In this document: one piece after another, positions 1 through 5,905 of the stretch | Position numbering within the stretch: position 1 is the first letter of the stretch | Layout of the letters: every line of letters starts with the position of its first letter | NCBI GenBank assembly: GCA_019752915.1 | Contig: JAIELO010000256.1 | Span: forward strand, 1 to 15,479 | Direction: 5' to 3' | Origin: Burkholderiaceae bacterium | GTDB taxonomy: Bacteria > Pseudomonadota > Gammaproteobacteria > Burkholderiales > Burkholderiaceae_D | Length of the DNA: 15,479 nucleotides | The notes under the pieces: generated by a model | The model's input: only the letters and a program-made list of their open reading frames with translations | Told to the model about the DNA's origin: nothing | Database searches by the model: none | Program-made: the position numbers and the translations under genes

Positions 1-1203
1 GGCCAGCCCGGTCAGGCACCGGAAGAGCGCGTAATCGTCAATTACGATATTAACGATTACAAGGAAAAGACCGAGCTCGATCGCACTAAGCTGTTCACCA
101 CCACCTTCGCTGCGCTGCGCGCCTACCGCGACATCATGAAGGTCGAGGAAGCGCGCCAGCAGCAACTGCATTATCGCGAAGGGCTGGAACGGGTGATCGC
201 GGCCTCCGCGCATATTTTCCAGCAACGCAATCTGCAGGATTTCGCCAGCGGTCTGCTGCAACAGGTGGTCGCACTGCTGCGCCTCGAACAGAGCATGCTG
301 CTGCGCCTGCGCGGTGCCACCGCGATCAGTGGCGCCAACGATTACGAAATTCTGGCCAGCATCGGCGATATCGATGGTCCGCTGATCAGCCCCGAACTAC
401 TGGCCCAGCTCAATAACGCCAAGAGCAACCGGATTTCCCGGCTGGAAGGCGACACCTATATCGGTTACTTCCCCAACAGTAGCGGCAAGCATTCGCTGCT
501 GGTGCTGAAAGGGGTGGAAGAAATCTCCGATCTCGATACCAAGCTACTGGAGATTTTCTGCTCCGGCGTGGCCATCGCTTTCGATAATATTCTGCTGACC
601 CAGGAAATCACTGATACCCAGGCCGAGCTGATTCTGCGCCTTGGCGATGTGGTCGAATCGCGCTCCAACGAAGCCGGTAATCACGTGCGCCGCATGGCGC
701 AGGTCTGCCATCTGCTGGCCAGCGCCAGCGGCATGAGCGACGACGAAACGGCGATCCTGCAACACGCCGCACCGATGCACGACATCGGCAAGATCGCCAC
801 GCCGGACGCGGTGCTGCTCAAACCGGGCAAGCTCGATGCCGCCGAATGGGAAATCATGAAGCAGCACCCGACGGTCGGCCTATCGATTCTGGCCGGCTCG
901 CAGCGCCCCATCCTCAAGGCGGCTGCCGTGATCGCCCACCAGCACCACGAAAAATACGACGGCAGCGGCTATCCGCAAGGCTTGAAGGGTGAAGAGATCC
1001 ACAAGTACGCGCGCATTGTCGCGGTGGCCGACGTGTTCGACGCACTGATGCACAAGCGCTGCTACAAGGAAGCGTGGCCGATCGAAAAAGTCACCGCCTA
1101 TCTGCGCGAAGTGGCGGGCCAGCACCTCGATCCGCTCTACGTCGATCTGCTGGTGCAGAACATCGACGAAGCGCTGGCCATCAATCAGCGCTTCCCTGAT
1201 TAA
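1..1203 (+). CDS. DUF3369/HD-GYP response-regulator-type c-di-GMP phosphodiesterase (5' truncated)
   Basis: The frame is open from base 1, so the gene starts upstream; an ATG at 136 is internal, because the 45 residues before it (ending in ALRAYRDIMK) belong to the same protein. The visible 400 residues hold most of a DUF3369 sensory domain (roughly to residue 205) followed by an HD-GYP domain. The signatures are HDIGK (H and D at visible residues 260-261, DNA 778-783) and HHEKYDGSGYP (visible residues 315-325), all canonical, so an active metal-dependent phosphodiesterase hydrolysing c-di-GMP is expected. Known proteins with this layout carry an N-terminal receiver domain, which here would lie outside the window. 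No membrane segment is visible, so the protein is cytoplasmic. It converges on the GAF histidine kinase with a 43-bp gap, making that kinase a candidate phosphodonor (inference). No U-tract terminator is seen in the gap. The family call is firm; the receiver domain is inferred. Confidence 0.93.
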   Translation, partial: GQPGQAPEERVIVNYDINDYKEKTELDRTKLFTTTFAALRAYRDIMKVEEARQQQLHYREGLERVIAASAHIFQQRNLQDFASGLLQQVVALLRLEQSMLLRLRGATAISGANDYEILASIGDIDGPLISPELLAQLNNAKSNRISRLEGDTYIGYFPNSSGKHSLLVLKGVEEISDLDTKLLEIFCSGVAIAFDNILLTQEITDTQAELILRLGDVVESRSNEAGNHVRRMAQVCHLLASASGMSDDETAILQHAAPMHDIGKIATPDAVLLKPGKLDAAEWEIMKQHPTVGLSILAGSQRPILKAAAVIAHQHHEKYDGSGYPQGLKGEEIHKYARIVAVADVFDALMHKRCYKEAWPIEKVTAYLREVAGQHLDPLYVDLLVQNIDEALAINQRFPD

Positions 1204-1246
1204 GCCGCACTGATTAAACAGCACTGTTCAGGCGGCGCGGCCCCAG

Positions 1247-3199
1247 TCAGGCGCTGACCTTGCGCTGGATTTTGGGGAAGCGCAGTTTGTAATGCAGCCC
1301 CAGTCCCGGTGAACTGAGTACCTTGACGGTGCCGCCCAGCGCGCCCGTCACCAGGTTGTACAGAATGTGCGCGCCCAGCCCGCTGCCGCCCGTGCCACGC
1401 TTGGTGGTGTAGAAGGGATCGAACAACTGCGCCAGCGCCGCGTTGTCCATACCCACCCCGTCGTCACTGTAATTGAGTTCGACCAGATCGTTGTCAACCG
1501 TCACGTTGATGCGGATGGTACCGCCCTCGCCCGCCTCGAAGCCATGCACCAGCGAGTTGACCACCATATTCGTCACCACCTGTGACAGCGCACCGGGGAA
1601 GCTGGCCATATTGATCTGCTCCGGGCACTCCACTTCCACCGTCACCGGTTTGCCTTTCAGCTTGGGCTGCAGCGACAGCAGCACTTCGTCAAGATAGCGG
1701 CGCAGATTGAAGCTACGGATATCGTCGGCCGACTGATCCACCGCCACCTGCTTGAAGCTGCGCACCAGTGCTGCCGCACGCTGGGTATTGGTGGTCATGA
1801 TGCGCAGTGACTGGTCAACGATGCCGAAAAATTGCTGCAGGCCGTCTTCATCGAGTGTACCTTGCGCCAGATCTTCGCGCGTCAGGCGCAGCTCTTCCAC
1901 CAGATGGCTGGTGGCGGTCACGCAGATCCCCAGCGGGGTATTGATTTCATGCGCCACACCGGCCACCAGCCGTCCCAGCGAAGCCAGTTTCTCCTGCCGC
2001 ACCAGCTCACCCTGCGCTTCTTTGAGCGATTCCAGTGCCGCTTCCAGCGCCGCATTCTGCTCCTCCAGTGCCTCCTTGGCATGACGGATTTCGCGGTCGG
2101 CGCGCATGCGCGCAATCGCCACCGCCACATGGCTGGCCATGAAAGCGAGGATGTCGAGATCGGACTGGGTGTACAGCACATGGTCATCGTAGCTCTGCAC
2201 GATAATCACGCCATAGGCGACATCGCCAAGCAGCATGGGTGCGCCCATCCAGCTGGCAATTTCGAGACTGCCCAGCGGCTGTTGCAGCTCACCGCTGGCG
2301 ATCAGCGCGGCCAGCCCTGCACGGTCGAGCATCTGCGCCTGCTTGCGCTGCAAAATATAGGACGACATGCCGAGCCCGAAATCAAAGCGGTTGACGGGCG
2401 GCTGCTGGTCTTTTTCATCGACAAAATACGGAATGCTGATTTCCTGCGTGTCCGGGTGATACAGCGCCATCAGGAAGTTCTGCGCCGGTACCAGTTCACT
2501 GATGATCTGGTGCAGCCGCATATTCAGGCGACTGCCACCGGTCGCGGTCGCCGACAGATTGGCCAGCTCATACAGCGCGCGCTGGATGTTTTCGGCGCGC
2601 CGCCGCTCCGCCACTTCATGCGCCAGCAGCGCGGTGCGCTCCTGCACGGCACGCTCCAGCCGGTCCATACTGCGCAAGCCTTGCAGTGCGCTCGACAGAT
2701 GGTTGGCGATCTGCGCAAACAGCGCCTGATCTTCTTCGCTATAGGTATGCGCACTGTCGTAACTCTGCATCACCATGGCGCCCAGCACCTCATGGTTCAC
2801 GTCATGCAGCGGGCAGCCCATCCAGTGCTCGGCCACCGTACCGATGCCGAAACCGGCATTGTCCTGACGTAGCGCGTGATGTTCGGCGGCCGTCATCACC
2901 AGACTGCGGTCGTTGATGATCACGGCAGCGGTCGGCGATTCCCCGGCCACCAGTTCGAACAGTTCGTCGCGCCCGGGCGGGTCATCGAGTTCATCGACGA
3001 AATACACGAAACGCACCTGATTCACGGCGCCATCGGCATCGCTCAAGGCGACAAAGAAATTGGCGGCGTACATCAGACGCCCCAGTGCCGCGTGCACGGC
3101 TTGCAGAAATTCGGAGATATCAGTGCAACTGCTGGCCTTCTGGCCGATTTCCAGCAGTATGGATTGCACAGTTTCAAGACGGGCGAGGCGACTTTCCAT
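1247..3199 (-). CDS. Soluble histidine kinase with two tandem GAF domains
   Basis: A 650-residue sensor kinase that should autophosphorylate on histidine and pass phosphate to a response regulator. GAF1 spans about residues 18-178 and GAF2 about 206-366; they share landmarks NF (47/241), YFVDE (66/258), WMG (126/317) and QSYD (145/335). Coiled-coil linkers sit at about 179-215 and 370-405. The phosphoacceptor H-box is GVAHEINTP with His417. The ATPase domain shows the N-box around N544/N548, DDGVGM (579-584), FDPFYTTK (593-600) and GTGGSGLG (602-609). No signal peptide or membrane helix is seen, so it senses an intracellular or diffusible cue; the GAF ligand cannot be told from sequence. The ATG is supported by AGGA at 3206-3209 on this strand, 6 nt upstream. 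No receiver domain is fused, so a separate partner is needed; the adjacent convergent DUF3369/HD-GYP protein is the obvious candidate (inference). Confidence 0.93.
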   Translation of the reverse strand: MESRLARLETVQSILLEIGQKASSCTDISEFLQAVHAALGRLMYAANFFVALSDADGAVNQVRFVYFVDELDDPPGRDELFELVAGESPTAAVIINDRSLVMTAAEHHALRQDNAGFGIGTVAEHWMGCPLHDVNHEVLGAMVMQSYDSAHTYSEEDQALFAQIANHLSSALQGLRSMDRLERAVQERTALLAHEVAERRRAENIQRALYELANLSATATGGSRLNMRLHQIISELVPAQNFLMALYHPDTQEISIPYFVDEKDQQPPVNRFDFGLGMSSYILQRKQAQMLDRAGLAALIASGELQQPLGSLEIASWMGAPMLLGDVAYGVIIVQSYDDHVLYTQSDLDILAFMASHVAVAIARMRADREIRHAKEALEEQNAALEAALESLKEAQGELVRQEKLASLGRLVAGVAHEINTPLGICVTATSHLVEELRLTREDLAQGTLDEDGLQQFFGIVDQSLRIMTTNTQRAAALVRSFKQVAVDQSADDIRSFNLRRYLDEVLLSLQPKLKGKPVTVEVECPEQINMASFPGALSQVVTNMVVNSLVHGFEAGEGGTIRINVTVDNDLVELNYSDDGVGMDNAALAQLFDPFYTTKRGTGGSGLGAHILYNLVTGALGGTVKVLSSPGLGLHYKLRFPKIQRKVSA

Positions 3200-3286
3200 C
3201 GATTTTCCTGAGGCGGACGATTAGCAGGGGAAATTAAGCATAGGAAATACTAGCAGTTCCCTCTGCTGCCGACCATAGCCAGCCAC

Positions 3287-3322
3287 GCTGCGCCGCTACG
3301 ATTTACCACGCAGCGGCGCGGC
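3287..3322 (-). terminator. Possible terminator hairpin after the 163-residue gene
   Basis: Bases 3287-3297 can pair with 3312-3322 (11 bp, one G-T pair, 14-nt loop, core GCGCCGCT/AGCGGCGC). The hairpin lies 6 nt downstream of the stop codon of the minus-strand 163-residue gene. No T-run follows on the minus strand, so it may act only as an RNA-stabilising or weak terminator structure. Confidence 0.3.
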
Positions 3323-3328
3323 ACGTCC

Positions 3329-3820
3329 TCAGGGACGCCGGTAACCGCCAGCGATCCACGCGGCAGCGCTGCTCACACTGAGTTTGAAATCCGGCGCTAC
3401 CCGCACCTGCGCCAGCTGCTCGCCAAAGCCATCGCAGGCAGTCAGGGTCGCATACGGGTCATCCTCGTCCGGCACGATGTCGAGCATGACCTTGATCTGG
3501 CCCGCGTCATCGTTGACATACACCTGCTTGTGCAGTTGCGCATGCAATTGCTGCTCATGGCGACGCAGCACTTCGTTGGCCGTTTTGACCAGCGTATGGA
3601 AGGCCGGCAGATCCAGCGGCTTGGGATTTTTCTTGTCACGCCCCATGGTCCACGGCCCCACCAGCGCCGGTTCCGGTTCGCCATCCTTGATCATGGCCAC
3701 CGCCCAACCGTCATCGTCGTCATTCTTGATCACCCGCGCGGTCCAGCCATTGCCCTGCCACAGACGGGGTTCCTGCACGGGCTGGTCGTCGTCGACGTCG
3801 GCGTTGAAATCTTGATCCAT
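3329..3820 (-). CDS. Conserved-looking soluble protein of unknown function, 163 residues
   Basis: The frame stays open farther upstream, but the ATG at 3820 is chosen because AGGAG (3828-3832 on this strand) lies 7 nt before it and a sigma-70 promoter lies just above. The product is acidic at the N-terminus (MDQDFNADVDDD), then has a Trp/Gly-rich segment (WQGNGWTARV, residues 21-30; WAVAMIKDGEPEPALVGPWTM, with Trp39 and Trp57), a lysine-rich RDKKNPKPLD (61-70), a probable helix at about 73-98, and a C-terminal part ending AAAWIAGGYRRP. There is no signal peptide, membrane helix or cysteine motif, so a cytoplasmic protein is likely. I do not recognise a named domain; the text looks like a small conserved hypothetical of betaproteobacteria, from general familiarity rather than a search. 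It lies 129 bp upstream of the kinase on the same strand and has its own promoter. Coding status is well supported; function is unknown. Confidence 0.8.
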   Translation of the reverse strand: MDQDFNADVDDDQPVQEPRLWQGNGWTARVIKNDDDDGWAVAMIKDGEPEPALVGPWTMGRDKKNPKPLDLPAFHTLVKTANEVLRRHEQQLHAQLHKQVYVNDDAGQIKVMLDIVPDEDDPYATLTACDGFGEQLAQVRVAPDFKLSVSSAAAWIAGGYRRP

Positions 3821-3850
3821 GGGGGAACTCCTGTAATGGCGGGGATCAGG

Positions 3851-3879
3851 ATGATAAGCGCTGGGAGCCGGATCAACAA
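3851..3879 (-). promoter_or_regulatory. Sigma-70 promoter of the 163-residue gene
   Basis: On the minus strand, TTGTTG (3879-3874) and TATCAT (3856-3851) are separated by 17 bp. The -10 matches consensus at 5 of 6 positions; the -35 matches only the TTG. The predicted start of transcription near 3844 gives a leader of about 24 nt containing the AGGAG ribosome site. Placement fits the chosen ATG at 3820. Confidence 0.55.
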
Positions 3880-3954
3880 TGGTCTTTACGCCTTGATACC
3901 GATCAGTCGATTGTGAAAAATAAAGCAACAATAAGGGTGTAAACGCAACAAAAA

Positions 3955-3982
3955 TTGCTATAAAAGAATAATAAAGTAAAAT
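3955..3982 (+). promoter_or_regulatory. Candidate promoter for the PEP-CTERM gene
   Basis: TTGCTA (3955-3960) and TAAAAT (3977-3982) are 16 bp apart on the plus strand. This would give a leader of about 210 nt. In DNA this AT-rich such matches arise easily; a second possibility is TTGCCA (4094-4099) with TATCAA (4115-4120), spacing 15. No sigma-54 type site (GG at -24, GC at -12) was recognised. Tentative. Confidence 0.25.
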
Positions 3983-4200
3983 TTATTCAGCCTGCTGGCA
4001 GGAAAAAATCTTAATTAAAATCAATTACTTAACTATTAAAATCGAAGCGTACAGCCGATGAACACCAAAAGTATGCAAAGAAAACACTAGACATTGCCAT
4101 GAGAATATTATTATTATCAATCTAGAATCACAAGTTTCCAGTTGCAAATAAATGTTTGTGTCGGTGCAAAACCGGCTGACCACTTCATAAGGAATCGATC

Positions 4201-4866
4201 ATGTCTTTGTCTAAAACTCTGCTGGCCCTGGCCCTGACTGGTGCCGCCCTGAGCGCCCACGCTGGCATTACCTACAGCGCGACCAGCGGCAATCTGCCGA
4301 CTGGTGCAGTCGCCGCTGCTACCGTCATCACCTTCGACGCCGGCCTGCCAACCAGCAGTTTCGCTCAATATGACAATCCTGCCGCCGTCATGCCTATCGG
4401 TGGTCATGCCGGTACCTCCGCACCGCCGCCGGGCGATGCCACGCGCTTCTTCTCGGTTGGTATTAGCGACAACCAGCCAGGCTCGTCCAGCGTCAGCTTC
4501 AGTGGCTTTGGCGCGAGCTATTTCGGTTTCTACATGGGTTCGCCGGATAACTACAACGTCGTCACGCTGTTCAGCGGTAGCACGCCTGTTCTGCAAATCA
4601 ATGGCACCGACATGGCCAACGCCGCATCGATGATGGCCGACGGTAACCAGTCGCATGGTTTCTATATGAACTTCAACACCACTGCGGGCACCACCATTTC
4701 GCGCGTGACGTTCTCGTCGACCAGCAATGCCTTCGAGACGGATAACCATGCCTACATCGCCGCCGTGCCGGAACCGGAAACCTATGCCATGTTGCTGACC
4801 GGTCTGGGTCTGGTGGGCTTCGCCAGCCGTCGTCGCCGTCCAGCCAACGAGGAATGCTTCTACTGA
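4201..4866 (+). CDS. PEP-CTERM exosortase-sorted surface protein
   Basis: A 221-residue exported protein. Residues 1-21 are a signal peptide (KTLLALALTGAALSAHA, cleavage expected after AHA). The body is rich in Ser, Thr, Gly and Asn with alternating beta-type segments. The C-terminus carries the tripartite PEP-CTERM signal: VPEPE (189-193), a hydrophobic helix (about 195-209) and RRRR (210-213). Proteins of this kind are exported by Sec, then cut and anchored or released by an exosortase (EpsH/XrtA family), usually in bacteria making an exopolysaccharide. No exosortase or polysaccharide gene is in this window, so it is an isolated substrate. After RRRR there are eight more residues (PANEECFY). 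The stop is doubled in frame (TGA TAG). AAGGA at 4189-4193 is 7 nt before the ATG. A strong terminator follows, so the gene is monocistronic. The ligand or structural role is unknown. Confidence 0.93.
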   Translation: MSLSKTLLALALTGAALSAHAGITYSATSGNLPTGAVAAATVITFDAGLPTSSFAQYDNPAAVMPIGGHAGTSAPPPGDATRFFSVGISDNQPGSSSVSFSGFGASYFGFYMGSPDNYNVVTLFSGSTPVLQINGTDMANAASMMADGNQSHGFYMNFNTTAGTTISRVTFSSTSNAFETDNHAYIAAVPEPETYAMLLTGLGLVGFASRRRRPANEECFY

Positions 4867-4905
4867 TAGTAGAATGTGCCCGGCAAGTCCGGGCTACCCA
4901 TACAG

Positions 4906-4959
4906 CGGGGCCGGCGCGGTTTTCCACCACAGGAAAACCGCACCGGCCCCGTTTTTTTT
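4906..4959 (+). terminator. Strong rho-independent terminator of the PEP-CTERM gene
   Basis: Bases 4906-4925 pair with 4932-4951 as a 20-position stem with a single C-A mismatch (4915/4942) and a 6-nt loop (ACCACA), followed by eight T residues at 4952-4959. It begins 39 nt after the stop codon. A smaller hairpin GCCCGG/CCGGGC (4878-4883 with 4889-4894) lies between stop and terminator. The T-run is only on the plus-strand side, so termination is expected mainly for the PEP-CTERM transcript. Confidence 0.95.
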
Positions 4960-5014
4960 GCCAGCGGCCTGCCCTGCTCCGCCCCTGTCAGACCTTGCAC
5001 GGCACGTCCTGCCG

Positions 5015-5233
5015 CTATCCGTGCAGCGCAATACACGGCTGTCTGGGCGGCTGCGGTGGCGGCCGCAAGGGCGTAACGCGCGGGTCGATGGCTGGCTGCG
5101 GCGTCCGGTAGGTGTACGGGGTAATGATGATCGGCGGGATCGCTGGTGGCGCCGACGGCGGACTTTTCGGCCCGCCACCAGACAGGTGCCGCATGCACCG
5201 CCAGACCGCCCGCACGCGCTCGACTGCAACCAT
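5015..5233 (-). CDS. Small proline-rich protein, 72 residues
   Basis: A short frame with unusually good expression signals. ATG at 5233 is preceded by GGAGGA (5246-5241 on this strand) at 7-nt spacing, and a near-ideal promoter sits just upstream; an in-frame GTG at 5248 lies before the ribosome site and is not preferred. The product is basic at the N-terminus (MVAVERVRAVWRCMRHLSGG) and then proline-rich: 18 of 72 residues are Pro, in patches such as SPPSAPPAIPP and LRPPPQPPRQP. It has two Cys (13 and 67), no clear signal peptide and no membrane helix. I do not recognise a family. It could be a disordered adaptor-like protein, or a transcribed but weakly coding region; promoter and ribosome site argue for real expression. 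It lies between the PEP-CTERM gene and the divergent membrane-protein gene. Confidence 0.55.
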   Translation of the reverse strand: MVAVERVRAVWRCMRHLSGGGPKSPPSAPPAIPPIIITPYTYRTPQPAIDPRVTPLRPPPQPPRQPCIALHG

Positions 5234-5265
5234 GATGCTGTCCTCCACATTGAAACCGAAATTTC

Positions 5266-5293
5266 AGTATAGGCCGGCAACGACCTAATGCAA
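5266..5293 (-). promoter_or_regulatory. Sigma-70 promoter of the 72-residue gene
   Basis: On the minus strand TTGCAT (5293-5288) and TATACT (5271-5266) are 16 bp apart; they match consensus at 4 of 6 and 5 of 6 positions. Predicted transcription starts near 5259, giving a leader of about 26 nt with GGAGGA. This is the best promoter match in the window. Confidence 0.65.
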
Positions 5294-5442
5294 GGCGCCA
5301 CCGCCTGGCTGCAGTTCATCCCGTCAAATCGCCAGTTTGTCGCACATCGCTCGCGACACGGCGGCCTGCCGCGTACAGTTCAACCATGCCAGACGGCAAA
5401 CAAGAACAACACTGAGCACATACGCAACCATAGGGGTCCATC

Positions 5443-5832
5443 ATGAAACGCACTGCCAAATACCTGTTTATCGCCACCCTCTGCACTTTCCTGGCCATTT
5501 CCGTATGGCAGGTCCTGATCGGTGACGGCATCAACGTCAACATCGATGGCGACCAGATTGACGGCCCGATGGGCGCTGTACTGGGCGTGCTGTTTGCCAG
5601 TGGTGGCATGGCCATTGCGGCCGTGGTCTGTGTCGGCGTCGCCGTGTTCCTCGGCGTACTGTTCGCCGGTCTGGGCGTGTTGCTGGTCGGTGGCATGGCC
5701 TTGCTGGCCTTGGTCTGCATCACCGCCGTGGCACCACTGCTGTTGCCACTGATGATAGTGGTCGCCATCTACTACTTCATGCGCAATCGTCGCCAGCGTC
5801 GCCAGCATCTGGCACTCGATCAAGCCGTTTAA
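5443..5832 (+). CDS. Small Gly/Ala/Val-rich membrane protein of unknown function
   Basis: A 129-residue inner-membrane protein. TM1 is about residues 5-25, followed by a polar loop (GDGINVNIDGDQIDG, 27-41) and then an almost continuous hydrophobic stretch from 43 to 113, enough for three more helices, rich in Gly, Ala and Val with small-residue packing motifs. The tail is strongly basic (RNRRQRRQ, 114-121), so the C-terminus is probably cytoplasmic. AGGGG at 5432-5436 is 6 nt before the ATG. Codon use fits the neighbours. I recognise the general look of conserved hypothetical membrane proteins of Oxalobacteraceae but no named domain; helix-packing or envelope-stress roles would be guesses. 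No convincing promoter was found in the 209 bp separating it from the divergent 72-residue gene. It converges on the diguanylate cyclase gene. Confidence 0.8.
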   Translation: MKRTAKYLFIATLCTFLAISVWQVLIGDGINVNIDGDQIDGPMGAVLGVLFASGGMAIAAVVCVGVAVFLGVLFAGLGVLLVGGMALLALVCITAVAPLLLPLMIVVAIYYFMRNRRQRRQHLALDQAV

Positions 5833-5873
5833 TCGCACCGTCTCACTGAGCAGCACCCCGTTTCAACCGGAAG

Positions 5874-5898
5874 CGGCCGGGACTAACTCTCCCGGCCG
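5874..5898. terminator. Hairpin between convergent genes, possible bidirectional terminator
   Basis: CGGCCGGGA (5874-5882) pairs perfectly with TCCCGGCCG (5890-5898) around a 7-nt loop. It lies 42 nt after the stop of the membrane-protein gene and 8 nt after the stop of the minus-strand diguanylate cyclase gene. There is no proper T-tract on either side, so it may be a weak terminator or an mRNA 3'-end protector. Confidence 0.45.
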
Positions 5899-5905
5899 AT
5901 CCGCC

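Larger units (their letters stand above)
3821..4200. other. AT-rich divergent intergenic region
   Basis: This 380-bp region separates the divergent 163-residue gene (-) and the PEP-CTERM gene (+). By direct count, bases 3901-4140 are 72 of 240 G+C (30%), far below the flanking genes. It contains the promoter of the minus-strand gene at 3851-3879, a 12-bp dyad CCTGCTGGCAGG (3991-4002), a 9-bp direct repeat ATTAAAATC at 4014-4022 and 4035-4043 (21-bp offset), and weak plus-strand promoter matches. A small hairpin CGGT/ACCG (4162-4165 with 4171-4174) lies in the probable leader, and AAGGA at 4189-4193 is the ribosome site of the PEP-CTERM gene. No convincing gene lies inside it. Confidence 0.7.

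Noticed and set aside
1204-1246. Bidirectional terminator between the HD-GYP and kinase genes
   Set aside because: Only short dyads (AACAG/CTGTT and GTCAG/CTGAC) are present, and no T-tract.
1832-2872. Long plus-strand open frame (346 codons) opposite the histidine kinase
   Set aside because: It is antisense to intact GAF, H-box and ATPase motifs, its translation is His/Arg/Gln-rich without domains, and such frames are common opposite GC-rich genes.
3985-4010. Sigma-54 promoter (TGGCA as -24) before the PEP-CTERM gene
   Set aside because: Considered because some PEP-CTERM systems use sigma-54; the GC element at -12 with correct spacing is absent.
4058-4125. Two tiny frames in the AT-rich leader (10 codons at 4058-4090, and MRILLLSI with three TTA codons at 4099-4125)
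   Set aside because: Considered as attenuator-type leader peptides because TTA is rare in this GC-rich DNA, but neither has a ribosome site, and AT-rich sequence gives such frames by chance.
4141-4200. c-di-GMP riboswitch in the PEP-CTERM leader
   Set aside because: A GGTGCAAAACCGG stretch looked suggestive, but the conserved GEMM core and second stem are missing.
4117-4749. Minus-strand open frame (210 codons) opposite the PEP-CTERM gene
   Set aside because: The plus strand has a signal peptide, PEP motif, ribosome site and terminator; the antisense translation is Arg/Gly-rich noise.
5316-5856. Two minus-strand open frames (150 and 158 codons) opposite the small membrane protein
   Set aside because: They are low-complexity mirror translations of a Gly/Ala/Val-rich gene; the plus-strand frame has proper start signals and clear membrane segments.
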